A DNA stretch of 64,000 bases, from assembly GCF_000515415.1 (NCBI RefSeq), contig NZ_KI911783.1, positions 4,020,392 through 4,084,391 on the forward strand, given 5' to 3'. The DNA is from Bradyrhizobium sp. WSM1417 (lineage in GTDB: Bacteria > Pseudomonadota > Alphaproteobacteria > Rhizobiales > Xanthobacteraceae). The stretch's first letter is position 1. Each line of letters begins with the position of its first letter. Positions 25,561 through 33,612 of the stretch are shown here, piece after piece. Under the pieces are notes generated by a model. The model ran no database searches. It saw only the letters and a list, made by a program, of their open reading frames with translations, and was not told the DNA's origin. Position numbers and translations under genes: made by a program.

Positions 25561-26448
25561 CTATTTCTGCGCGTCAAGAAATCGTTCGACGAGCGGTGAC
25601 CACATCGGGATCGTGTCGGGCGAGCCGATGAAGAAGTGTCCTTCGCTGCCGAAGGGCGGCATCAGATGATATTCGGCCCTGCCGCCGGCCGCGGTGAAGG
25701 CCTCATGCATGCGCTTCGATAGGGCAGGGCCGAAGAACGTGTCATTCTCGATATAGAACCACAGCATTGGCACTCGCGAGGTCCGGCCGAAATCGGCAGT
25801 CGCTTCGACCAGCTTGTCCGGTGCGCAATTGTTGTTGGGTTTGCCGTCAACACGGCCGCCGCGTCCAGCCGCGAAGGTGATGATTGCCTTGACCTGCGGC
25901 GGGTTTGCGCTCGAGAGCGCAATGGAAGCCCAGCCGCCCGCGGACTGTCCAATGACGATTACATCCTTCGGCAGAACGCGTTTCTCGGCCACCATGTAGT
26001 CGATGATCCAGAGATCGACCTGCGCCACCGCACGCCCGGCGTCGTGGAAGTTCGGATTGGTGCAGTTTCCGACCTTGGAGAAGAATGGCCCGTAGAGACC
26101 ATGCTCGGGCATGTCGATGGCCGCTGCGCCATATCCGGTGCCGACGGGCGCCACCACGAGGTAGCCGCGTTTGGCAAACCACTTCGCGGCGTCCCGGAAC
26201 TCCACCAGCGGGAAGAAGCTGCGATCGACGGGCTTGAGCGACACGCCGTGGTTCATGATCGCCAGCGGGAAGGGGCCGTCGCCGACGGGCCGCACCACAT
26301 AGGCGAGCATCGGCAGCGGTAGCGGCAGAGCCCAGACCTCTTCCTGAATCCGAACATTGTCGTCGGCGCGTACAGGAGCAAGAAGGCCGGCCAGGATGCT
26401 CAAGGCCGCCGCCAAGTAGGTCGCTGTTGAAGCATGGCGGAGATTCAC
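25561..26448 (-). CDS. Exported alpha/beta hydrolase (dienelactone hydrolase-like)
   Basis: 295 aa. A signal peptide covers about residues 1-28 (ending VRA). Alpha/beta-hydrolase core: PFPLAIMNHGVSL oxyanion region, nucleophile elbow GQSAGGWAS (Ser), an acidic residue around LWFYIENDTFFG, and a C-terminal His in GSEGHFFIG. Likely a secreted or periplasmic esterase or lactonase. Four cysteines can be seen, including NCTNP and NCAP. It lies 11 bases after the AspT-type gene in the same operon. Substrate unknown. Confidence 0.82.
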   Translation of the reverse strand: MNLRHASTATYLAAALSILAGLLAPVRADDNVRIQEEVWALPLPLPMLAYVVRPVGDGPFPLAIMNHGVSLKPVDRSFFPLVEFRDAAKWFAKRGYLVVAPVGTGYGAAAIDMPEHGLYGPFFSKVGNCTNPNFHDAGRAVAQVDLWIIDYMVAEKRVLPKDVIVIGQSAGGWASIALSSANPPQVKAIITFAAGRGGRVDGKPNNNCAPDKLVEATADFGRTSRVPMLWFYIENDTFFGPALSKRMHEAFTAAGGRAEYHLMPPFGSEGHFFIGSPDTIPMWSPLVERFLDAQK

Positions 26449-26459
26449 GCGCGCCCCCT

Positions 26460-28148
26460 TCAGCCGGCGAAAGTGCTGGCCACGATGATGGGACCAAGCA
26501 CGGTCAGGACGACATTGCCGACAGCGTAAGGCACGGCGACGCCGAGCACCGGCGTCTGGCTTTCTGCAACATCACAGGCGCCCGTCACGGCTGCGTCGAC
26601 CGTCATGGCCCCGGCCAGGGCGCCGCAGATGATCACGGGGTTCATGCGGAGCACGCGATGGGCAAACAGGGTCGTCACGATCAGCGGCACCAGCGTGACC
26701 ACCAGGCCCATGCCCACCAGCAGCATGCCGTGCGATTGGATTGCGACCCAGGCCGCGTGGCCGTTCCCGAGCCCGATCGCGGCGATAAAGCCGCCGAGCC
26801 CGAGGTCGCTCAGCGTTTGCTGCGCGGCGGGCGGCATTGCACCCATCGTCGGCCGGCGCGAGCGGAGCCAGCCGCAGAAGAGCCCCGCAATCAGGGCGCC
26901 ACCGCCACCGCCCAACGTCAGGGGCACCGACCCGATCTTGACGCTTGCGAGACCGGCGAGCAGACCCACGGCGATGCCTGCGGCAAGGAATGCAATGTCG
27001 GTACGGTCTTCGGAGCGGAGAATCTGTCCAACCTGCGAGGCGGCGCGCTCGATGTTGCGGGTGCTGCCGACCAGCGTCATGACGTCACCGACATAGACGC
27101 GGGTATCGGCGCTCAGGGGGACCTCGCGTCCCATCCGCGTCAAGGTGCGCAGGAACACGCCGCGCGCGGCGTCGCCGATGCGGTCGGCCATGTCCTTGAC
27201 GGAGCGGCCGTGGAGCTTGCGATTGTCAACGAGGACGTCGACCACATTGCCTGGAAGAGCCTTCAGGATCTCATTGGCGTCGATTTCAGTGCCAACAATC
27301 GGCTTTGCGGCGACAATGGCCGCCGTGCGACCCGCGATGACGATGTCGTCGCTCGCTTCAAGCACCGTGTCGCGATGCGGCTCGACGTCAGCTCCCCGCC
27401 GTACGATCCGCTCGATCACGCTCCGGCTGCCGATCTCGTCTTCGACGGCGCCGACGGTTCGGCCGGCCGCGGCCGACACCCGGTACGCGCGGGCCTGGAA
27501 TTTTCGATAATGCAGATTCTCAGTTTGTGGCGGGTTGCCGCCCGAAAGCTCCGCCTCGAGCTTTGCAGCTTCCGCTTTCAAATCGATCCCCATCAATTTC
27601 GGCGCGACAAACGGCACGTACAGGAGCGTAAGGATATAGCCGAGCACGTAGGTGACGGCGTAGCCGGCCGCGATATTGGCGTCCTGCTGCTGCAGCAACT
27701 CTTTGGACAGTCCGAGCTGGGCTAGTGCGCCAGATGCGGTGCCGATGACCGACGACTGTGTCAGGGCTCCCGCAGCAAGACCGGAAGCGGTGCCGGGACC
27801 GAGCGCGAACACATGGGCAAATATGAGAACGATGACGAGGCCGGTACCACCAAGCACGAGCGCGAGCGCGACCTGAGCCAGGGTCCGGATGCTCAGCGAG
27901 GCAAAGAACTCGGGTCCGGACCGGTAGCCGATCGTGAACACGAACAGGCTGAAGAGAATGACCCTGAGCAGGGACGGAAACGTGAAGGTGCCGAGCTGCC
28001 CGATCAGGACGGCAACGATGAGCGTGCACGCCGTGGTGCCGATCGAAAAGCCGCGGATCCGGACGCGGCCAAGAATCGTCCCGAGCGCGACTGACAGCAG
28101 CAGGAAGATTTCCGGCGCGGCGGAGATGATCCATCTGACCGTGCTCAT
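26460..28148 (-). CDS. AspT/YidE-type membrane exchanger
   Basis: 562 aa. Two membrane halves of about five helices each flank a cytoplasmic part (residues about 200-370) with two RCK_C/TrkA-C-like domains (RVSAAAGRTVGAVEDEIGSRSVIERIVRRG; NRKLHGRSVKDMADR). This is the aspartate:alanine exchanger (AspT) family with YidE/YbjL duplication. Exchange of an amino acid or acid for its decarboxylation product is known for AspT; specificity here is unknown. A second member lies at 33613-35313. First gene of an operon with the hydrolase and IalB genes; a perfect FixK box lies 56 bases upstream, shared with the divergent gene. Confidence 0.87.
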   Translation of the reverse strand: MSTVRWIISAAPEIFLLLSVALGTILGRVRIRGFSIGTTACTLIVAVLIGQLGTFTFPSLLRVILFSLFVFTIGYRSGPEFFASLSIRTLAQVALALVLGGTGLVIVLIFAHVFALGPGTASGLAAGALTQSSVIGTASGALAQLGLSKELLQQQDANIAAGYAVTYVLGYILTLLYVPFVAPKLMGIDLKAEAAKLEAELSGGNPPQTENLHYRKFQARAYRVSAAAGRTVGAVEDEIGSRSVIERIVRRGADVEPHRDTVLEASDDIVIAGRTAAIVAAKPIVGTEIDANEILKALPGNVVDVLVDNRKLHGRSVKDMADRIGDAARGVFLRTLTRMGREVPLSADTRVYVGDVMTLVGSTRNIERAASQVGQILRSEDRTDIAFLAAGIAVGLLAGLASVKIGSVPLTLGGGGGALIAGLFCGWLRSRRPTMGAMPPAAQQTLSDLGLGGFIAAIGLGNGHAAWVAIQSHGMLLVGMGLVVTLVPLIVTTLFAHRVLRMNPVIICGALAGAMTVDAAVTGACDVAESQTPVLGVAVPYAVGNVVLTVLGPIIVASTFAG

Positions 28149-28203
28149 TGCGCGTGCCCTCTAGCGATTTGCGCCAAATCTGGTTCCTCAAACCCAGGGA
28201 GGC

Positions 28204-28217
28204 TTGATTCAGATCAA
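28204..28217. promoter_or_regulatory. FixK/FNR-type box in a divergent promoter region
   Basis: TTGATTCAGATCAA, TTGAT-N4-ATCAA. Centre at 28210.5, exactly midway between the two start codons (28148 minus, 28273 plus), 62.5 bases from each. It could serve both promoters as a class II site. Confidence 0.8.
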
Positions 28218-28272
28218 TCCCTGCCGAGGGTTAAGCCGCTCCCTGGTGAGCCGCAGGAGTTGACGTTGGGAC

Positions 28273-28947
28273 ATGAGCACGATGGATACCGCCGCTGCTT
28301 CGTCGATACGCCGCGACGAAACGGTGCCAATCGCGCTGTTGCTGGCCTTCACCGGCGGCTATCTCGACGCCTATACGTGGATCATGCACGGCGTCATGGC
28401 TAACGCCCAGACTGCTAATCTCGTGCTGCTGTGGGTCTATGGATCGATCGGCGACTGGACGAAAGCGCTCCACTTCGTCCCACCGATCCTTGCGTTCGCG
28501 ATCGGCATCGTCGTCGCGTCATGGCTGCGCCGGGCGGCGCGAGAGCGCGCCAGTGCCATCAGCACGCTGGTCGAAATCCTCCTGCTGGTCACTATCGCCG
28601 TCCTGCACAACCGCTTGCCGGATCTCGCGGGAACACTCGGCATTTCCTTTGTCGCCGCCGTACAGAGCGCGGTCTTCACGAGGGTTGAGGGCGTGCTCTA
28701 CAGCTCCGTCATGATCACGGGCAACATGCGGCAGGCGATTGAAGGTATGTTCGCTGTGGCCTCCCGGAATGGCTCGCTACGGTCGCCGGGCATTTTCGCT
28801 GTCTTGTGCATCACGTTCGGCCTCGGCGCAGCACTTGGCGCCTTCGCGACCAAGCAAATCCCGAATTTGGCGCTCGGTGTCCCCGTGATCGCGCTCCTGG
28901 TTGTGCTGCTGCGTTGCGAAAGTCCAGGCGACGAGACCAGCCCATGA
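28273..28947 (+). CDS. DUF1275 (YoaK family) membrane protein
   Basis: 224 aa, six hydrophobic segments, opening with LLAFTGGYLDAYTWIMHGVMANAQTANLVLL, the DUF1275 signature (GxxDAxxx..G....MTGN). A second ATG at 28282 is possible. Inner membrane; function unknown for the family. The stop overlaps the start of the SulP gene (ATGA), so the two are coupled. The FixK box 56 bases upstream probably drives both. Confidence 0.85.
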   Translation: MSTMDTAAASSIRRDETVPIALLLAFTGGYLDAYTWIMHGVMANAQTANLVLLWVYGSIGDWTKALHFVPPILAFAIGIVVASWLRRAARERASAISTLVEILLLVTIAVLHNRLPDLAGTLGISFVAAVQSAVFTRVEGVLYSSVMITGNMRQAIEGMFAVASRNGSLRSPGIFAVLCITFGLGAALGAFATKQIPNLALGVPVIALLVVLLRCESPGDETSP

Positions 28948-30653
28948 CCTCATCTGACCACAGATCGCGTTGGACCTTTCTGTTTCCGCCCACAACCTGG
29001 CTGGCGCAATATCGCAGTGCCTGGCTGCGTTCGGACGCAATCGCCGGAATCACCCTCGCGGCTTATGCGATCCCCGTGTCACTGGCCTATGCGACGCTGG
29101 CGGGCCTGCCGCCCCAGATCGGCATCTATGGCTACATGCTGGGCGGCATCGGCTATGCGCTGCTCGGGTCGTCGCGCCAGCTTGCGGTCGGTCCGACCTC
29201 AGCGATCTCGTTGATGATTGCGGCCACCGTCGGAGCGCTGGCCGGCGGAGACGCGGCGAAATACGCCGAGATCGCAAGCCTGGCGGCGTGCGCGGTGGCG
29301 CTGCTGTGCCTGATCGCATGGTTGTTCAAGCTCAGCGTTCTCGTCCGCCTGGTGAGCGACAGCATCCTGGTCGGCTTCAAGGCCGGCGCGGGACTTACCA
29401 TCATGATGAGCCAGTTGCCGAGCCTATTCGGCGTCGCCGGAGGCGGTCACAATTTCTTCGATCGCGCCATCAAGCTCGCCGGCCAGCTCGACGGCATCAA
29501 TTGGCTGGTTCTGGCGATCGGAGCCGTCGCGCTCTTGTTTCTACTGGTGGGGGAGCGGCGGCTGCCGGGAAAGCCGGTCGGGCTCACAATCATGGCGCTA
29601 TCGATCATGCTGGCGACACTGCTTGGGTTTCCGTCGCTTGGCGTCCCGGTGACCGGCAAAATTCCGGAGGGATTGCCGGCGTTTGGATTACCCAGCTTTG
29701 GTCTGTTGGAGCCCGACGAGCTCTTCCCGCTGGCTGCGGGATGCGTGCTGCTGGCCTATATCGAAGGCGTCTCCGCCGCCCGCAGCTTTGCTGCCAAGCA
29801 CGGCTATGCCCTCGATGTCCGGCAGGAGTTCTTGGGGCTGGGCGCGGCGAACCTGGTCACCGCCTTCGGCCACGGCTATCCTGTGGCCGGCGGGCTGTCG
29901 CAATCTGCGGTCAACGACAATGCCGGAGCGCGGACGCCGCTGGCCCTGGTGATCTGCTCGGTGATGCTTGCGCTGTGCCTGCTGTTCTTCACGGGGCTTT
30001 TGACGAACCTGCCCAAGGCGGTGCTTGCGGCGATCGTCTTTGCCGCCGTCTACAGGCTGGTGGATATCCGCGCGCTGGTTCGGATGTGGCAAGTCAGCCG
30101 CATCGATTTCTATGCCGCGGCGATTGCGTTGGTCTCGGTGCTGCTGCTCGGGATATTGCAAGGTGTCCTGCTGGCGGCCGTCGCATCGATCATGCTGCTG
30201 CTGGCGCGGGCATCGCGTCCGAATGTGGCGTTCCTTGGTCGGCTCCCCGGTACCGGCCGCTACTCCGATAAGGCGAGGCATGAAGGCGTCGAGCCATTGG
30301 TCGGTATCATCGCGTTTCGACCCGAAGCCTCGCTGCTCTACATCAATGCTGAAACGATCCTGGAAACAGTGTTGGGCACCTTGCCGCTATCGCTCGGCGT
30401 CAAGCTGGTTGTCTGCGATCTGTCGGCATCGCCTTACATCGATCTGGCCGGCGCGCGCATGTTGCATGATCTCTATGACGAGCTCGCCTCCCGAAATATC
30501 ACCTTCCGCATCGTCGGCGCGCACGCGCAGTTGCGCGATCTGCTGCGGGCTGAAGGGCTGGCGGAAAAGACCGACAGCGCGGCGTGGCTTCGTTCGGTCG
30601 ACAGCGTGCTCGGGGGAAGCACGACCCGACAATCATCTGATCCCAATCCATAG
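28944..30653 (+). CDS. SulP-family anion transporter with STAS domain
   Basis: 569 aa from ATG 28944, which overlaps the previous stop by 4 bases. Membrane core of about 12 helices with the SulP signature near the start (AYAIPVSLAYATLAGLPPQIGIYG) and GPTSAISLMIAATVG; C-terminal STAS domain (about residues 440-555, with VVCDLSASPYIDLAGARMLHDLYDEL). SulP proteins carry sulfate, bicarbonate, dicarboxylates or other anions. Context of decarboxylation and acid homeostasis makes bicarbonate or an organic acid plausible, but this is inference. A 195-base gap follows that holds the next FixK box. Confidence 0.88.
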   Translation: MTSSDHRSRWTFLFPPTTWLAQYRSAWLRSDAIAGITLAAYAIPVSLAYATLAGLPPQIGIYGYMLGGIGYALLGSSRQLAVGPTSAISLMIAATVGALAGGDAAKYAEIASLAACAVALLCLIAWLFKLSVLVRLVSDSILVGFKAGAGLTIMMSQLPSLFGVAGGGHNFFDRAIKLAGQLDGINWLVLAIGAVALLFLLVGERRLPGKPVGLTIMALSIMLATLLGFPSLGVPVTGKIPEGLPAFGLPSFGLLEPDELFPLAAGCVLLAYIEGVSAARSFAAKHGYALDVRQEFLGLGAANLVTAFGHGYPVAGGLSQSAVNDNAGARTPLALVICSVMLALCLLFFTGLLTNLPKAVLAAIVFAAVYRLVDIRALVRMWQVSRIDFYAAAIALVSVLLLGILQGVLLAAVASIMLLLARASRPNVAFLGRLPGTGRYSDKARHEGVEPLVGIIAFRPEASLLYINAETILETVLGTLPLSLGVKLVVCDLSASPYIDLAGARMLHDLYDELASRNITFRIVGAHAQLRDLLRAEGLAEKTDSAAWLRSVDSVLGGSTTRQSSDPNP

Positions 30654-30772
30654 GATCCGGCCGACTTATTGGCCTGATGTAATCTCACCATCGTCCTCGA
30701 TCCGTCATGCTGCAGCGCCTTGGACGATGTCGCACGACAAATGACTCCAGGCCTCTTCAAGATGCTCGACCC

Positions 30773-30786
30773 TTGACTTGGATCAA
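30773..30786 (+). promoter_or_regulatory. FixK/FNR-type box upstream of decarboxylase operon
   Basis: TTGACTTGGATCAA, TTGAC-N4-ATCAA. Centre 69 bases before the ATG at 30849; class II geometry puts the transcript start near 30821. Confidence 0.75.
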
Positions 30787-30848
30787 TAGACCGAGGTGAG
30801 CGGGCATCACGATCCCGGCCACGACGTCGCAAAGATCCGGAGAGAGAC

Positions 30849-33602
30849 ATGTCCAAGGACGCCAAGGCTACAGAAAAGCGCATCGATCAGTTCATTTCCG
30901 GACCCGGCGCACGGGCGGATGATTGGCGCGATCTGGTCGAGGCAGCGAAAGCATGGGCGCGCGGCGGCGAGCGCACGAAGTACGATGCGGCTTTGGCTGA
31001 TCTTTCCGTCATAGAGGAGTTTCACGGCTATCCCGGGCTGCAATTGATGGCGGCGTTGCGGGAGGCCGCCTCGGCGGGGGATGCGGCGGGTTCACTGAGC
31101 CTTGCGACGCGCATCACGCAGGCCCTGATGACGAGATCCTTCCGCCAGCATGCCGGCGATTGGGATCCCAAGGACGACGGCAGTGGCGATGCACCCGAGC
31201 TTGCGTCCTCCACTTTTGGCTCACATGCAGCCCGCCGGCCCTATTTCGAAACGCTGATCGTCACCGGCCTCTCCTCCGACAAGTGGCCGACGCTCGCCGC
31301 CGAATGGCGCAAGCTGCGACGGCCGGTGGATTCGTTCGTTTATGAGCCGGTGATCGTCGGCAGCCTAGAGGATGCCTTTTGCGCGACGATGCTCAATCCC
31401 GACATCGCGGCCGTCGTCATCAACGAAGGGTTCGGGCTGCGTTCGCGTCATGACGCGCCGATCCTGCGGACCATGACAGCCGGCGCGGGCCTTAATGACG
31501 AGGCCGACGCGTCCGCGCTCCGGCTCGCGCACATCATCAAGCGGGTACGTCCCGAGCTTGACATCTATCTGATGTCGAACCGCGACGTCGAGACAATGGC
31601 CGGGGACCCCGAGGCCAACGTGGTTCGGCGGATATTCTACTCCATCGAAGAGCTCCTTGAGCTCCATCTCTCCATCCTCGAAGGCATCCAGGATCGCTTC
31701 GACACGCCGTTTTTCGACAATCTCAAGAAATACGCACAACGGCCGATCGGAACGTTCCATGCGCTACCGATCGCTCGCGGCAAGTCCGTGTTCAAGTCGG
31801 ACTGGATCCGCGACATGGGCGAATTCTACGGCTTGAACCTGTTCCTGGCCGAGAGCAGCGCCACCACCGGCGGCCTCGACAGCTTGTTGGAGCCGACCGG
31901 CACCATCAAGAAAGCACAGGACAAGGCGGCACGCGCGCTCGGCGCTGATCGCGTGTTCTTCGTGACCAACGGCACCTCGACTTCGAACAAGATGGCAGTG
32001 CAGGCGCTGCTTGGGCCGGGCGACATCGCGATCGTCGATCGCAACTGTCACAAGTCGCACCACTACGGCATGGTGCTGGCCGGCGCCCAGCCGATCTATG
32101 TCGAAGCGTTTCCGATGACCGAGTATTCGATGTACGGCGCGGTGCCGCTGAAGACCATCAAGCAGGCGCTGCTGAATGCCAGGGCCGACGGCCGGCTGGA
32201 CCGCGTCAAGATGCTCGACCTGACCAACTGCACCTTCGACGGCCACATCTACAACACCCGGCGGGTGATGGAGGAGTGTCTCGCGATCAAGCCGGATTTG
32301 ATCTTCCTGTGGGACGAAGCCTGGTTCGGCTTCGCGCGCTTCTCGCCGTTCCTGCGGCGACGGACCGCAATGGGCGCCGCCAACGAGATCGAGGCCTGGA
32401 TGCACGACCCGAAATCGGTCGCGGCTTACGACAAGCAGCAGGCCGAGCTCGGCAAGACCCCCTCGGACGAGGTGCTTCTCAAGACTCGGCTGATCCCGGA
32501 TCCGCGTCTGATCCGCTTGCGCGTTTACCAGACCAATTCGACCCACAAGTCGATGTCGGCGATCCGTCAGGGCTCGATGCTGTCGGTCAAGGACGTCGAA
32601 TTCCATACCGTCGAGCAGCAGTTCAAGGAGGCGGTGTTCACGCACGCGTCGACCAGCCCGAACCAGCAGCTCATCGCCAGCCTGGACGTCTCACGGCGTC
32701 AGATGGAGCTCGAGGGCTACGGCCTGGTGGCCAATGCGATCGAAATTGCGTTCGCGATCCGCAAGGCGGTCAACAGCAATCCGCTGATCTCGAAATACTT
32801 CCGGATTCTCGGCGCGGACGCGATGGTGCCGGCGCAATATCGCCAGAGCGGCTTCACCGACTATCTCGCAACAGGCATGAACTGGGCGAGCGTCCTGAAG
32901 AGCCTGGACGACGACGAATTCTGCCTCGATCCGACTCGCATGACCTTGGTGTGCGGCACCGCGGGTTACGACGGCACGCAGTTCAAGGGCATCCTCGCCA
33001 ATGATTACAATATCCAGATCAACAAGACATCGCGCAATTCGGTGCTGTTCCAGTCCAACATCAACAACACCCGCAGCGATGTTGCGCATCTGGTGAGGGT
33101 GCTGGCCGAGATTGCGGGCGAAGTCGATCGTGGACTGGTTCAGGGCGGTGCCAATGCGAAGAAGACCTTCGAGGCGCGGGTCAAGAGCCTGATGACCGAT
33201 GTGCCAGATCTGCCGAACTTCTCGCACTTCCACGACAGTTTCCGGGGCGATGCCGGCACCAAGACCAATGAGGGCGACATCCGCAGCGGCTTCTACTCGG
33301 CCTATGACGCAGCGGGATGCGAATATATCCGGCTCAGCGATTCCGAGATCGACCGTCGCCTCAAGGCCGGGCCGGACCTCGTCTCCGCGAGTTTCGTGAT
33401 CCCGTATCCGCCGGGCTTTCCGATCATGGTGCCGGGGCAGGTCATCACCCAGGAGACCATCGACTTCATGCGCAAGCTCGATGTGAAGGAAATCCACGGC
33501 TACGACGCCAAGGAAGGGCTGAAGCTCGTACGCGCCGAAGCCCTGGCAAAGATCGGCCGGCCCAAGCCCGGTGCGACGCCAAAGCTGAAGGCGGCATCAT
33601 AA
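30849..33602 (+). CDS. Orn/Lys/Arg-type PLP-dependent decarboxylase, long form
   Basis: 917 aa. Fold-type I decarboxylase: phosphate/PLP site VTNGTSTSNKMA, ring-stacking His in RNCHKSHHYG, Asp in LWDEAWFGFARFSPF, and the Schiff-base Lys (about residue 567) in NSTHKSMSA. C-terminal domain has YPPGFPIMVPGQ, typical of Orn/Lys/Arg decarboxylases. E. coli lysine, ornithine and arginine decarboxylases have about 710-755 residues; the extra part is N-terminal (about 150 residues) before a receiver-like wing region. It removes CO2 from a basic or acidic amino acid, consuming a proton. The following gene is an AspT-type exchanger 10 bases away, as in amino acid decarboxylation cycles. Which amino acid is used cannot be read; an aspartate-type substrate is possible from the partner. 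Confidence 0.88.
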   Translation: MSKDAKATEKRIDQFISGPGARADDWRDLVEAAKAWARGGERTKYDAALADLSVIEEFHGYPGLQLMAALREAASAGDAAGSLSLATRITQALMTRSFRQHAGDWDPKDDGSGDAPELASSTFGSHAARRPYFETLIVTGLSSDKWPTLAAEWRKLRRPVDSFVYEPVIVGSLEDAFCATMLNPDIAAVVINEGFGLRSRHDAPILRTMTAGAGLNDEADASALRLAHIIKRVRPELDIYLMSNRDVETMAGDPEANVVRRIFYSIEELLELHLSILEGIQDRFDTPFFDNLKKYAQRPIGTFHALPIARGKSVFKSDWIRDMGEFYGLNLFLAESSATTGGLDSLLEPTGTIKKAQDKAARALGADRVFFVTNGTSTSNKMAVQALLGPGDIAIVDRNCHKSHHYGMVLAGAQPIYVEAFPMTEYSMYGAVPLKTIKQALLNARADGRLDRVKMLDLTNCTFDGHIYNTRRVMEECLAIKPDLIFLWDEAWFGFARFSPFLRRRTAMGAANEIEAWMHDPKSVAAYDKQQAELGKTPSDEVLLKTRLIPDPRLIRLRVYQTNSTHKSMSAIRQGSMLSVKDVEFHTVEQQFKEAVFTHASTSPNQQLIASLDVSRRQMELEGYGLVANAIEIAFAIRKAVNSNPLISKYFRILGADAMVPAQYRQSGFTDYLATGMNWASVLKSLDDDEFCLDPTRMTLVCGTAGYDGTQFKGILANDYNIQINKTSRNSVLFQSNINNTRSDVAHLVRVLAEIAGEVDRGLVQGGANAKKTFEARVKSLMTDVPDLPNFSHFHDSFRGDAGTKTNEGDIRSGFYSAYDAAGCEYIRLSDSEIDRRLKAGPDLVSASFVIPYPPGFPIMVPGQVITQETIDFMRKLDVKEIHGYDAKEGLKLVRAEALAKIGRPKPGATPKLKAAS

Positions 33603-33612
33603 GGGGACTAAC

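Noticed and set aside
26427..27725. A 432-codon plus-strand frame
   Set aside because: Antisense to the AspT-type exchanger; His/Asp/Gly-rich with no recognisable features.
31764..32645. A 293-codon minus-strand frame
   Set aside because: Antisense to the central PLP domain of the decarboxylase; no start signal.
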